Assembly: GCA_004558205.1 (NCBI GenBank)
Contig: SFDM01000009.1
Span: 1 to 64,000 of the forward strand
DNA from: Pyramidobacter piscolens
GTDB taxonomy: Bacteria; Synergistota; Synergistia; Synergistales; Dethiosulfovibrionaceae
Direction of reading: 5' to 3'
Length of the DNA: 64,000 bases
Part shown: positions 51,302 to 59,576 of the stretch, piece after piece
Layout: every line of letters begins with the position of its first letter
Position numbering within the stretch: the stretch's first letter is position 1
Translations under genes and position numbers: made by a program
The notes under the pieces: model-generated
Told to the model about the DNA's origin: nothing
The model's database searches: none
What the model saw: only the letters and a program-made list of their open reading frames with translations

Positions 51302-52861
51302 TTAGTTGGGCATCACGCCGTGCTTCTTGCGGGGCAGGGCTTCGCGTTTCGTACGGTGTGCCTTGAGAGCCTGGATAACCTCCATGCGGGTTTCCTCAGG
51401 AAGGATAACCTTGTCAACCATGCCGCGGCTCGCGGCCTGATAGGGGGTGGCGAAAGCATCTTCGTACTCGTCGATCATCTTGGCGCGCATGGCCTGCTGG
51501 TCTTCAGCGGCCTCAATCTCCTTGCGGAAGATGATGTTCGCGGCGCCTTCGGCGCCCATGACGGCGATCTGCGCCTGGGGCCAGGCGAGGACGCTGTCGG
51601 CGCCGAGAGACTTGGCGCACATGCCGAGGTACGCGCCACCGTAGGCCTTGCGGAGAACCACGGAGATCAGGGGCACCGTAGCTTCGCTGTAAGCGTAAAG
51701 CAGTTTGGCGCCGTGGCGGATGATGCCACCCCACTCCTGGGACTTGCCAGGCAGGTAGCCGGGCACGTCGATCAGCGTGACGATGGGCACGTTGAACGCG
51801 TCGCAGTGACGGATGAAACGGCTGGCCTTGTCGGAGCAGTCGATATCAAGACATCCGGCCATAACGGCGGCCTGGTTAGCCACGATGCCCACGGGCATTC
51901 CGTCAAAGCTGGCGTAGCCGATGACGATATTCTTCGCCCACATGGGCTGAACTTCCACGAACTTGCCGTCGTCGACGATGGCCTTGATCACGTTGTGGAT
52001 GTCGTAGCCCTTGTTGGGGTTGGTGGGAACCATGGAGCGGAGCGCCGCTTCGCAGCGGTTCGCGGGATCGCTGGTGGCGATGCGGGGCGAGTCGCACATG
52101 TTGTTGCTGGGAAGGTAGCTGAGCACGGCACGGACCTGCTCATAGCATTCCTCTTCGGTGCTGGCGAAGAAATGGGCGTTGCCCGAGTGGATATTGTGAG
52201 CCTTGGCGCCGCCGAGTTCCTCACTGGTGATCTCCTCGCCGGTCACGGCCTTGATGACCGCGGGGCCGGTGATGTGCATGATGCCGATCTTGTCAACCAT
52301 AAAAATATAGTCCGTCAGAGCGGGGCTGTACACCGCGCCGCCGGCGGTCGGGCCAACGATGACCGACATCTGGGGGATGACGCCGCTGGAAATGGTGTTG
52401 CGGTAGAAGATCTCGCCGTACCCGTTCAGCGAATCCACGGCCTCCTGAATACGGGCGCCGCCGCTGTCGTTGACGCCCACGATCGGGCAGCCGTTGCGCA
52501 GGGCCAGGTCCATCACCTTGCAGATCTTCTTGGCGTGCATTTCGCCGAGGGAACCGCCGAGAACCGTGAAATCCTGGCTGAACACGTAGACCACGCGTCC
52601 GCCCACGGTGCCGTAACCCGTTACGACGCCGTCGCCGAGGAACTTCTTCTTCTCCATTCCAAAGTTGGAACAACGATGCTCCACAAATTCGTCAATCTCC
52701 ACAAAAGATCCCTTGTCCAAAAGGAGCTCGACTCTTTCGCGGGCAGTGAAACGGCCCTTGGCCTTGTGCTTGGCAATGGCCTTTTCTCCGCCGGCCGCTG
52801 CCGCCTGAGCGCGCTTCTCCAAAAGTGAGTTGCAGAGCTCGTCAATGGTTTTTACCGCCAT
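51302..52861 (-). CDS. mmdA: Methylmalonyl-CoA decarboxylase alpha (carboxyltransferase) subunit
   Basis: 519 residues of the acyl-CoA carboxylase beta-type carboxyltransferase fold (two crotonase-like halves). It moves the carboxyl group of methylmalonyl-CoA to biotin on MmdC. GGSLGEMHAKK, GVNDSGGARIQEAV and the second-half GIVANQAAVMAGCLDID and YGGAYLGM segments are visible; they form the CoA-binding oxyanion holes. AAGGAGGT precedes the ATG. The neighbours MmdC and MmdD and the mutase point to decarboxylation rather than propionyl-CoA carboxylation, although the same subunit type can serve both. Confidence 0.92.
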   Translation of the reverse strand: MAVKTIDELCNSLLEKRAQAAAAGGEKAIAKHKAKGRFTARERVELLLDKGSFVEIDEFVEHRCSNFGMEKKKFLGDGVVTGYGTVGGRVVYVFSQDFTVLGGSLGEMHAKKICKVMDLALRNGCPIVGVNDSGGARIQEAVDSLNGYGEIFYRNTISSGVIPQMSVIVGPTAGGAVYSPALTDYIFMVDKIGIMHITGPAVIKAVTGEEITSEELGGAKAHNIHSGNAHFFASTEEECYEQVRAVLSYLPSNNMCDSPRIATSDPANRCEAALRSMVPTNPNKGYDIHNVIKAIVDDGKFVEVQPMWAKNIVIGYASFDGMPVGIVANQAAVMAGCLDIDCSDKASRFIRHCDAFNVPIVTLIDVPGYLPGKSQEWGGIIRHGAKLLYAYSEATVPLISVVLRKAYGGAYLGMCAKSLGADSVLAWPQAQIAVMGAEGAANIIFRKEIEAAEDQQAMRAKMIDEYEDAFATPYQAASRGMVDKVILPEETRMEVIQALKAHRTKREALPRKKHGVMPN

Positions 52862-52939
52862 GCTGGTACCTCCTTGAAAGATAGGTAATTTAGTTCTTGA
52901 TCTATAGGTTCAGCGCTTAGCAGAAACTGAACACAGGGC

Positions 52940-53884
52940 TTACTTCAGTATTCTCGCCAGCAGGGATGCCGAAACGGTGTAGGGGTCAATCCGGCGGCTG
53001 CGCAGTTTCTCGGCCGCGTCTCCGTCCTGCATGAATCCCTTCCATTCCTTTTCAACCAGCGCCGCGATCTTGCGCCGCATGATCTCTTCCGTCTCCCACT
53101 GCACTCGAAGCTCCCGGCGCTTCAGGCCGGTTTTGGAACCTTCAAGAAAACGGCGGTGGGACTCGATGCCTTCCACAAGCTCGTCCACACCCGTGCCGTT
53201 CTGGGCGACGGTCATATGGAGAGGTTGCTCCCATTCAGAAGAGCCGCCGAACATCTTGAGCATCAGGCGAATCTCGCCGGCAAGCCGGTCCGTTCCGTCA
53301 CGGTCGGCTTTATTGATCACGAACAGGTCAGCGATCTCCATGATGCCGGCTTTCATGATCTGCATGTCGTCTCCCATGCCGGGAACGAGGATCAGGCAGA
53401 CCGTGTCGGCCACGCGCACGATATCGATCTCTGATTGTCCGACGCCGACGGTTTCCACGATCACCACGTCGTATCCGCAGGCGTCAAGAATCAACGCCCC
53501 TTCGTAGGTGCTGCGGCTCAGGCCGCCGAGAGAACCCCGGCTGCCCATGCTGCGGATGTACACGCCGCTGTCGCCGCTATGTTCCTGCATCCTGATCCGG
53601 TCGGCCAGAATCGCGCCGCCGCTGAAAGGGCTTGAGGGATCGACGGCGACGACGCCGACTTTTTTCCCCTGGGCCCTGTAGCTCGTGATCAGTTTGTTAG
53701 TCAAAGTGCTCTTGCCGGCGCCGGGGCTGCCCGTAATACCGATCAGATGAGCTCTGCCGGTGTGGCTGTAGATCTCTTTCATGATCTGGTCGGCGCGGTC
53801 GGTCTCGTTTTCTACTTCGGAAATCAGTCTGGCGATGGCGCGAATGTCGCCGTTCAGACCTTTTTCAACAAGAGGAAGCGGCAC
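52940..53884 (-). CDS. meaB: Methylmalonyl-CoA mutase GTPase chaperone MeaB
   Basis: 314 residues of the G3E GTPase family. It gates delivery of adenosylcobalamin to the mutase and protects it from inactivation. Walker A is GSPGAGKST (52-60). VVAVDPSSPFSGGA, VETVGVGQSE and the base-recognition NKAD motif are all present. The frame extends to TTG 53929, overlapping the mutase gene, but AAGGA suits GTG 53884, where the family N-terminus begins, giving a 7-base gap. It belongs to the mcm operon. Confidence 0.94.
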   Translation of the reverse strand: MPLPLVEKGLNGDIRAIARLISEVENETDRADQIMKEIYSHTGRAHLIGITGSPGAGKSTLTNKLITSYRAQGKKVGVVAVDPSSPFSGGAILADRIRMQEHSGDSGVYIRSMGSRGSLGGLSRSTYEGALILDACGYDVVIVETVGVGQSEIDIVRVADTVCLILVPGMGDDMQIMKAGIMEIADLFVINKADRDGTDRLAGEIRLMLKMFGGSSEWEQPLHMTVAQNGTGVDELVEGIESHRRFLEGSKTGLKRRELRVQWETEEIMRRKIAALVEKEWKGFMQDGDAAEKLRSRRIDPYTVSASLLARILK

Positions 53885-53891
53885 TTTGAGA

Positions 53892-54305
53892 TTATTCCTT
53901 GGCGCGCTTCTCGGCGACCGCTTTCTCAAGCCACTCGATGCAGGTCGAAGTGGGGGTGCCAGGTCCGAAGATGGCTCCCGCGCCCATGGCCAACAGCTCG
54001 GGAACGTCGCCGTCGGGGATCACGCCGCCGCCGAAAACGATGATGTCTCCGGCGTTTTTGGCCTTCAGGCCGTCGATGATCGCCTTGAAATAGTGGGCGT
54101 GAGCTCCCGAAAGGATGCTCAGGCCGATGGCGTCCACGTCTTCCTGAATCGCCGTGTCGACGATCTGCTCAGGGGTCTGGCGCAGACCGGTGTAGATAAC
54201 TTCCATGCCGGCGTCGCGAAGGGCTCTGGCGACGACCTTGGCGCCTCTGTCATGACCATCCAGACCAGGTTTTGCTACAACTACACGAATCTTTCTATCG
54301 GACAT
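53892..54305 (-). CDS. mcmA2: Methylmalonyl-CoA mutase, cobalamin-binding subunit
   Basis: 137 residues, a stand-alone B12-binding Rossmann domain. The motif DGHDRG (Asp16, His18, Gly21) is the DxHxxG cobalt-ligand motif, SILSGAH and GGGVIPDGD follow. It pairs with the large subunit encoded 38 bases upstream, as in archaea and several anaerobes that split the mutase into two chains. It acts in the reversible rearrangement of succinyl-CoA to (R)-methylmalonyl-CoA. Confidence 0.94.
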   Translation of the reverse strand: MSDRKIRVVVAKPGLDGHDRGAKVVARALRDAGMEVIYTGLRQTPEQIVDTAIQEDVDAIGLSILSGAHAHYFKAIIDGLKAKNAGDIIVFGGGVIPDGDVPELLAMGAGAIFGPGTPTSTCIEWLEKAVAEKRAKE

Positions 54306-54343
54306 CGATAATTCCTCCTTGACCGTTCAGGACCAACCGTCCA

Positions 54344-56023
54344 TTAGAGGACGATGTTCTCGTTGTACTCGCCGAACTCGCCGCGAAGCACGTTGCAGAT
54401 CTCGCCTTCCGTGGTATAGCAGCGGGCGGCCTCGATGATCGCGGGCATCATGTTGCTTCCGTCCTTGGCGCAGGCGCGGATCTTGTCGAGGGCGTTCTTG
54501 ACGGAGATGTTGTCGCGGCTCTCGCGAAGCTTCTTCAGCTTGGCGGCCTGGTTGACGCCCACAGACTCGTCCACCTTCAGAAGCTGCATGCCGCTGCGGT
54601 CTTCCTTGACGGTGAACTTGTTGACGCCGACCACAACGCGGTCGTTGTTCTCGATGTCTAGCTGATACTGATAGGCCGCGTCCTGAATCTGCTTCTGCAC
54701 GTAGCCCTTTTCAATCGCCGTGAGCATGCCGCCCATGTCGTCGATCTTCTGAATGTACTCCATGGCCTTGGCTTCGATCTCGTCGGTCAGAGCTTCGACG
54801 GCGTAGGCACCGCCCAGCGGGTCGATGGTGTCGCAGACGCCGGATTCGTAGCCGATGATCTGCTGCGTCTTCAGAGCGATGCGAACGCTCTTCTCGGTGG
54901 GAAGGGCAAGGGCTTCATCCATGCTGTTGGTGTGCAGCGACTGGGTTCCGCCGAGGACGGCGGCGAGGGCCTGGATGGTGACGCGGGCGATGTTGTTCTC
55001 GGGCTGCTGCGCGGTCAGCGTGCATCCGCCGGTCTGAGTGTGGAAGCGAAGCATCTGGGCCTTGGGATTGGTGATGCCGAAGCGCTCCTTGGTGATGCGG
55101 GCCCACAGACGGCGGGCAGCGCGGAACTTGGAAACCTCTTCGATGAAGTCGTTGTGGGCGTTAAAGAAGAAGGAAAGCCGCTGTCCGAACACGTTGGGAT
55201 CAAGCCCCGCGGCGATGGCCGCCTCGATGTAGGCGATACCGTCGGCAAGCGTGAAGGCCACTTCCTGGACAGCGGTGCTGCCGGCCTCGCGGATGTGGTA
55301 ACCCGAGATGGAGATGGTGTTCCACTTGGGCACGTTCTGGCTGCAGAATCCAAAGATGTCCGTGATCAGCCTCATAGAGGGCTTGGGAGGGAAGATGTAG
55401 GTGCCGCGGGCGATGTATTCTTTGAGAATGTCGTTCTGGATGGTTCCGGAAAGCTTGTCCATGCTGACGCCCTGCTTCTCGGCGACGGCGATGTACATGG
55501 CCAGAAGGACCGAGGAAGGAGCGTTGATGGTCATGGACGTGGAGACCTTGTCGAGAGGGATCTCGTTGAAAAGGATCTCCATATCGGCAAGGCTGTCGAT
55601 GGCGACGCCCACTTTGCCGACTTCGCCGGCGGCCATGGGATCGTCGGAGTCGTAGCCGATCTGAGTCGGAAGGTCAAAGGCGACGGAAAGCCCCATGGTT
55701 CCCTGGGCAAGAAGCATCTTATAACGATTGTTGGAGTCTTCGGCGGTGGCGAATCCCGCGTACTGGCGCATCGTCCAGAGGCGGCCGCGGTACTGGGTGC
55801 TCTGCACGCCGCGGGTGTAAGGATAGGACCCGGGGAATCCCAGGTCGCGGGCATAATCGTTCTGATCGACCTCTACAGGCGTGTAGATTCTTTTCAGAGG
55901 AAGGCCGCCGCCCGTACGGAATTCAGAGCGCCTTTCAGGCGCCTTGGCCAATGACTTTTCCACCGATTTCTCGTAGGATCCCTGAAGCTCTCGGATCTCG
56001 TTCAAAGTGGTCTTATCAAACAC
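54344..56023 (-). CDS. mcmA1: Methylmalonyl-CoA mutase, large (substrate-binding) subunit
   Basis: 559 residues, a TIM-barrel domain that binds acyl-CoA and lacks the B12 domain. The typical segments YTRGVQSTQYRGRLWTMRQYAGF and SVAFDLPTQIGYDSD, which line the CoA channel, and the later RLWARI and HTQTGGCTLTAQQPENN (substrate contacts) are visible, the last two in the second half. It is the first gene of the operon mcmA1 - mcmA2 - meaB - mmdA - mmdD - mmdC. Together these convert succinyl-CoA to propionyl-CoA while conserving energy as a sodium gradient. Confidence 0.95.
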   Translation of the reverse strand: MFDKTTLNEIRELQGSYEKSVEKSLAKAPERRSEFRTGGGLPLKRIYTPVEVDQNDYARDLGFPGSYPYTRGVQSTQYRGRLWTMRQYAGFATAEDSNNRYKMLLAQGTMGLSVAFDLPTQIGYDSDDPMAAGEVGKVGVAIDSLADMEILFNEIPLDKVSTSMTINAPSSVLLAMYIAVAEKQGVSMDKLSGTIQNDILKEYIARGTYIFPPKPSMRLITDIFGFCSQNVPKWNTISISGYHIREAGSTAVQEVAFTLADGIAYIEAAIAAGLDPNVFGQRLSFFFNAHNDFIEEVSKFRAARRLWARITKERFGITNPKAQMLRFHTQTGGCTLTAQQPENNIARVTIQALAAVLGGTQSLHTNSMDEALALPTEKSVRIALKTQQIIGYESGVCDTIDPLGGAYAVEALTDEIEAKAMEYIQKIDDMGGMLTAIEKGYVQKQIQDAAYQYQLDIENNDRVVVGVNKFTVKEDRSGMQLLKVDESVGVNQAAKLKKLRESRDNISVKNALDKIRACAKDGSNMMPAIIEAARCYTTEGEICNVLRGEFGEYNENIVL

Positions 56024-56061
56024 TTTGTTTCCCCCTTAACTAGTTTGTCCGTTCATAAATT

Positions 56062-56081
56062 AGTTCGGCCAACGCCGAACT
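56062..56081 (-). promoter_or_regulatory. Perfect hairpin in the 5' leader of mcmA1
   Basis: AGTTCGGC, a four-base loop, then GCCGAACT, 39 bases before the mcmA1 ATG. It has no U-run, so it is not a simple terminator. It could be an operator or an mRNA-stabilising stem. The flanking gap (56024-56172) should also hold the operon promoter, but no clear -35/-10 pair was found. Confidence 0.5.
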
Positions 56082-56172
56082 CTACACCTAACAAATAATA
56101 TCAGAATTCTGCAAAAAAATCTCTGGTTCTCTACGATTTTGTTCCGGCAAATATTTTTCTGTCAGACCGCGG

Positions 56173-56403
56173 TCAAATATAGAGATACCCAAGCAAAGAC
56201 GCAAAAAACAGAAAAACCCCGCCGGTCAGAGAAAACCCCAAAAGGGTTCTCAGATAGAGCATAAGCACATTGCTTCCCGGATAGCGTCCCGTCTGAATGC
56301 CGCGTATCAGTTTGACGAGGACGTAGGTGACAAACAAGAAGAACACTCCGAGAAGCGCCTGAAAATTGATCGCCGGCATTCCCCATATCATTGGAGCTTC
56401 CAT
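56173..56403 (-). CDS. Small two-helix membrane protein of unknown function
   Basis: 76 residues with two hydrophobic segments (about 15-33 and 52-75) joined by a basic loop (KLIRGIQTGRYPG). AAGGGGGG six bases before the ATG supports expression. I do not recognise the family. It lies alone between the oxidoreductase terminator and the mcm operon leader, on the same strand. It might be an accessory inner-membrane peptide, but nothing in its sequence shows a role. Confidence 0.6.
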   Translation of the reverse strand: MEAPMIWGMPAINFQALLGVFFLFVTYVLVKLIRGIQTGRYPGSNVLMLYLRTLLGFSLTGGVFLFFASLLGYLYI

Positions 56404-56494
56404 ATGATTCCCCCCTTCGCGCTGAACCGTTACGGTGATGATATCACCATACTAAAATTCGATGGTAAGATTATCAATTCACATGATAAAAAAA

Positions 56495-56522
56495 CAGGCG
56501 AGAAAACAATTTTTCTCGCCTG
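56495..56522 (-). terminator. Terminator of the lon-to-oxidoreductase run
   Basis: A perfect 12-bp stem (56495-56506 with 56511-56522) followed on the minus strand by seven U, 11 bases after the oxidoreductase stop. Confidence 0.92.
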
Positions 56523-56533
56523 AGGTGAAACGT

Positions 56534-57481
56534 TTAGTTTTGAAGGTGAATTTGTTTTAAAACGGCAATCGCGACTTCAAGCGCTTTTTTTCCGTCTGAA
56601 ATTCCGACGAGGGGCTGTTTTCCCTCCCGAACGCAGGTCAAAAAGTGCTGAAGCTCCTGTTTCAAAGGCTCGCCCTTGGGAAGAAGGGGGTGTTCGATGA
56701 TCTCCATCAGCCCGCCTGTCGCCGAGGGCTGCAGGCTGCGATGGATCGTCACGTCCTGGGTCTCGAAATTCACCGAGAAATAGCGGTCGGGCTCCATGAC
56801 GTCCATCTGGCGAAGCCGGCGCTCGGCGACGCGGCTCACCTGGATGTCGGCGATGGTCCCGGAGGCGAAGGCGATCTGCGCGACCGCCAGGTCCTCGTGG
56901 TTGGTCCTGATCTTCTTACCGAGAGCGTTGATCGCCGTGATCTCCGACTTCACGAGAGACAGGATGATGTCAATATCGTGAATCATCAGATCCAGCACCA
57001 CGCCCACGTCGCTGATCCGGGGCGAGAAGGGCCCCTGGCGGCGCGACTGGATGCAGATGGGATCGTCTGTGATCTCCTGCGACAAATAGCGGATTGCGCT
57101 GTTGAAGCGCTCGATATGCCCCACCTGAAGGACGATGTTCCGCCCCTTCGCGATCTCCAAAAGCTCCGAAGCCTGCTCAACCGTGGTTGTCACGGGCTTC
57201 TCCACGATCAGGTGGATCCCTTCGCTGGCCAGCCTGCGGGCCACGTCAAAATGAGCGACCGTGGGGACGACCACGCTCATCGCTTCCGGCTGCTGTTCCT
57301 GCACAAAACGATCAAGATCAGAATAGGCGGGAACTCCAAGTTCCTCAGCAACCGCCTCTGCCTGGGCCAGATTGCTGTCTACCACCCCTGCAAGTTTTGC
57401 GCCGAGTATTTCCGTATAGATGCGCGCATGGTGGCGTCCCAGATGACCGACTCCCACCACGCCTACCCTGATACTCTCCAC
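56534..57481 (-). CDS. Gfo/Idh/MocA-family NAD(P)-dependent oxidoreductase
   Basis: About 315 residues. The N-terminal Rossmann fold has GVGHLG (GxGxxG, 10-15), EKPV holds the family lysine, and HDID with an upstream Asp forms the catalytic end of the C-terminal domain. Substrates are usually sugars or nucleotide sugars. GnnA/WlbA-type UDP-HexNAc dehydrogenases of lipid A or surface-sugar pathways are similar and would suit a diderm, but no adjacent aminotransferase supports that here. ATG 57499 has no ribosome binding site, whereas GAGGTG precedes GTG 57481, and the family N-terminus fits the latter. It ends the valS-folC-yfiH run. Confidence 0.82.
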   Translation of the reverse strand: MESIRVGVVGVGHLGRHHARIYTEILGAKLAGVVDSNLAQAEAVAEELGVPAYSDLDRFVQEQQPEAMSVVVPTVAHFDVARRLASEGIHLIVEKPVTTTVEQASELLEIAKGRNIVLQVGHIERFNSAIRYLSQEITDDPICIQSRRQGPFSPRISDVGVVLDLMIHDIDIILSLVKSEITAINALGKKIRTNHEDLAVAQIAFASGTIADIQVSRVAERRLRQMDVMEPDRYFSVNFETQDVTIHRSLQPSATGGLMEIIEHPLLPKGEPLKQELQHFLTCVREGKQPLVGISDGKKALEVAIAVLKQIHLQN

Positions 57482-57524
57482 GCCCTTCACCTCATTCATG
57501 AAATTTCATGTTCTATAGATATTA

Positions 57525-58274
57525 TCACGACTTATCCTGTTTTTGTGTACAGGAACTGCAAATAGTCAAAAGCATTCTTGGATCCTCGCCGCCGCGGCTT
57601 TTCCGATGGGAATAGAAAAGATCGCTCCGACAGCAGGTACATTGGGATTCCAGCCAGATGTTCCGCTCCAGAATCCCCTCCGCGGCGAGCTGACGGGCGA
57701 TCTGGCGCTTTAAATCGAGGTACAGGACGCCGCCTTCTCTGCGAACCGCGTCGGCAGAGAAACTTCTCAGCGCCTCTTCCGCCGTCGGATCCGACATGGA
57801 ACGGCTGTAGCACGAGCCGCTGATGCAGGGCCCGACCCAGGCATGAAGCTTTTCTCCGTCTGCGGCCATCCCTTCTTTACGGACGGCGTCCATCCCCGAG
57901 GCCACGATGTTTTTCAGCGTTCCCCGGAAGCCGGAATGCAGCGCCAGCATCCAAGGCTCCCGGGACGCCGAAAGGATCAGTACCGGCGCGCAGTCGCCGA
58001 ACTGAAGCCCGCAGAGTGGGCTGCCAGGGGTGATCAACAGTCCGTCCGCTTCCTCGCGCTCTGGATAGTGAAGGGCCTCCGCGGCCGGGACCACCTTTGT
58101 GCCGTGAACCTGCCGCAAAAGCACGAAAGCCCTTTCGGAACCGCCCAAACGGGAAATTTCCTGCGGGGCGGCCACGCCTTTCAGCGTCAGCCGCACTTTG
58201 AAAGGGCTGCCGCCGGGCAGAGGGTAAAAATAATATCCGCCGCCGGAAGCCACCGCAAAGGAGTTACAGTTCAT
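57525..58274 (-). CDS. YfiH/PgeF (DUF152) purine nucleoside phosphorylase-like multicopper-fold protein
   Basis: 249 residues of the CNF1/YfiH superfamily. Members have a buried His-Cys-His zinc site and act on purine nucleosides; E. coli YfiH (PgeF) also edits peptidoglycan precursors mis-loaded with L-Ser. The motifs QVHG, GDCAPV, HSGFRGT and QCTCCRSDLFYSHR are clear, covering the His/Cys/His zinc ligands. A cysteine pair close to the C-terminus (CSSC) is unusual. The start overlaps the folC stop by 11 bases with no obvious ribosome binding site, suggesting coupling. Confidence 0.9.
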   Translation of the reverse strand: MNCNSFAVASGGGYYFYPLPGGSPFKVRLTLKGVAAPQEISRLGGSERAFVLLRQVHGTKVVPAAEALHYPEREEADGLLITPGSPLCGLQFGDCAPVLILSASREPWMLALHSGFRGTLKNIVASGMDAVRKEGMAADGEKLHAWVGPCISGSCYSRSMSDPTAEEALRSFSADAVRREGGVLYLDLKRQIARQLAAEGILERNIWLESQCTCCRSDLFYSHRKSRGGEDPRMLLTICSSCTQKQDKS

Positions 58275-59574
58275 TTTGAATTAGGTCGCCGCGGACGCGC
58301 CCGATGAAATAGAGGCTTCCGCAGACGATTACGGGGTCGCCCTGCAGCTTCGCCCGCCCGATGGCTGCCAGGGGGTCCTTTTCGACCTGGGGCGCTTCGC
58401 CCCAGGCCAGCGCTGAAGCCCGCTCCGCCAATTTGGCCGCAGCCTCGCAGCGGTGATTCTCCTCGAGTTCGGTGCAGAACAGCCGCGCCTTCGGAAAGGC
58501 TGCCGCATAGAGCTCCAGAGACTCCATGTAGTCCTTATCCGCCATGGAGGTATAGACCAGGCTGATGGGACGTTCCGATCCATAGAGCGCCAAAAGGGAG
58601 CGGATAAGCGCGCGGGTCCCGTGAGGATTGTGGGCTCCGTCGATGATCAGGTCGGGATTGCGGTGAAGCACTTCCATGCGCCCCGGCCACAGAACCTCTT
58701 TCAGCCCTAATTCCGCCGCCTCGGCGGTCACGGGCAGCCGGTCCGCAACCAGTTCCAGCGCCCTGAGGGCCAATGAGGCGTTTTCCGGCTGGTAGGCCCC
58801 CGCAAGCCGGACGAAGAGCTCTCTCGTTCCTTGAGGGCTTTGGAAACGGAAGGCGTTTCCGTCCAGAGAGGACTGGACGCCGTAGATCCGGCAGTTCTCC
58901 GAAAAGATCTCTCCCTCCGCGCCGGTTTCGGCGCAGCGCGCCAGAAACTGCGAATTCAGATCCTCGGAGCCGCCGCAGTATAAAGCGCGGCAATGAGCTT
59001 TGACGATACCGAACTTTTCGGCGGCGATTTTGGGCAGCGTATCGCCCAGGATCTCCATGTGATCCATGCCCAGAGGGGTGATCACCGAAATCAGGGGCGC
59101 GGGCAGAATGTTGGTGGCGTCAAGACGGCCGCCCAGCCCCGTTTCGATCACCGCCGCGTCGGCGCGTTCCTGCCGGATCAGCAAAAAGGAGGCCGCCGTC
59201 AGCGCCTGGAAGTAGTTCACGGGGCATTCGCCCAGGTCGGCGAGCGCCTCGGACACTCGTTCCACGGCCTCGCTCCATTTCTGGACGGACAGGGGCTTTC
59301 CGTCGATCAGAAGCCGTTCGCCCAGGTAGGACAGATGGGGGCTTGTGTACAGTGCGCTCCTGTACCCCGCCTGCCGCAGCATGGAGTCCAGGCAGGCGCA
59401 GACTGAGCCTTTGCCGTTGGTGCCGGCGACGTGAATCGCAGGGAAGCCTATGGGATCGCCCAGTTTTTTCATCAGCTTCTCCACGAACACAAGCCCCGGG
59501 ATCGCCCCGGGGCTTGTGAGAGCGCTTAAACGCTTTTCAATGGCGCTCCAGGCGTTCAAAGTGCTCCTGTTCAT
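58264..59574 (-). CDS. folC: Folylpolyglutamate synthase / dihydrofolate synthase
   Basis: 436 residues of the Mur-ligase fold. It adds glutamate to dihydropteroate or folate with ATP. The P-loop GTNGKGS is at 51-57, and SPHLSYLGERLLIDG and TGLGGRLDATN carry the folate-binding and metal residues; IIDGAHNPHG is the second-domain signature. It starts 3 bases before the valS side (valS stop at 59577) and overlaps yfiH. A strong inverted repeat lies within codons 19-29 (59488-59518). Confidence 0.94.
   Translation of the reverse strand: MNRSTLNAWSAIEKRLSALTSPGAIPGLVFVEKLMKKLGDPIGFPAIHVAGTNGKGSVCACLDSMLRQAGYRSALYTSPHLSYLGERLLIDGKPLSVQKWSEAVERVSEALADLGECPVNYFQALTAASFLLIRQERADAAVIETGLGGRLDATNILPAPLISVITPLGMDHMEILGDTLPKIAAEKFGIVKAHCRALYCGGSEDLNSQFLARCAETGAEGEIFSENCRIYGVQSSLDGNAFRFQSPQGTRELFVRLAGAYQPENASLALRALELVADRLPVTAEAAELGLKEVLWPGRMEVLHRNPDLIIDGAHNPHGTRALIRSLLALYGSERPISLVYTSMADKDYMESLELYAAAFPKARLFCTELEENHRCEAAAKLAERASALAWGEAPQVEKDPLAAIGRAKLQGDPVIVCGSLYFIGRVRGDLIQNEL
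59488..59518. repeat. Inverted repeat inside the start of folC
   Basis: ACAAGCCCCGG and its complement with a short GC-rich spacer form an 11-bp or longer stem within the folC coding sequence, about 60-85 bases after the start. There is no U-run. It might slow translation or reduce expression, or be chance in GC-rich DNA. Confidence 0.55.
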
Positions 59575-59576
59575 AT

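Noticed and set aside
59488..59518. folC hairpin as a transcription terminator
   Set aside because: No U-run follows on either strand and it lies inside an intact gene.
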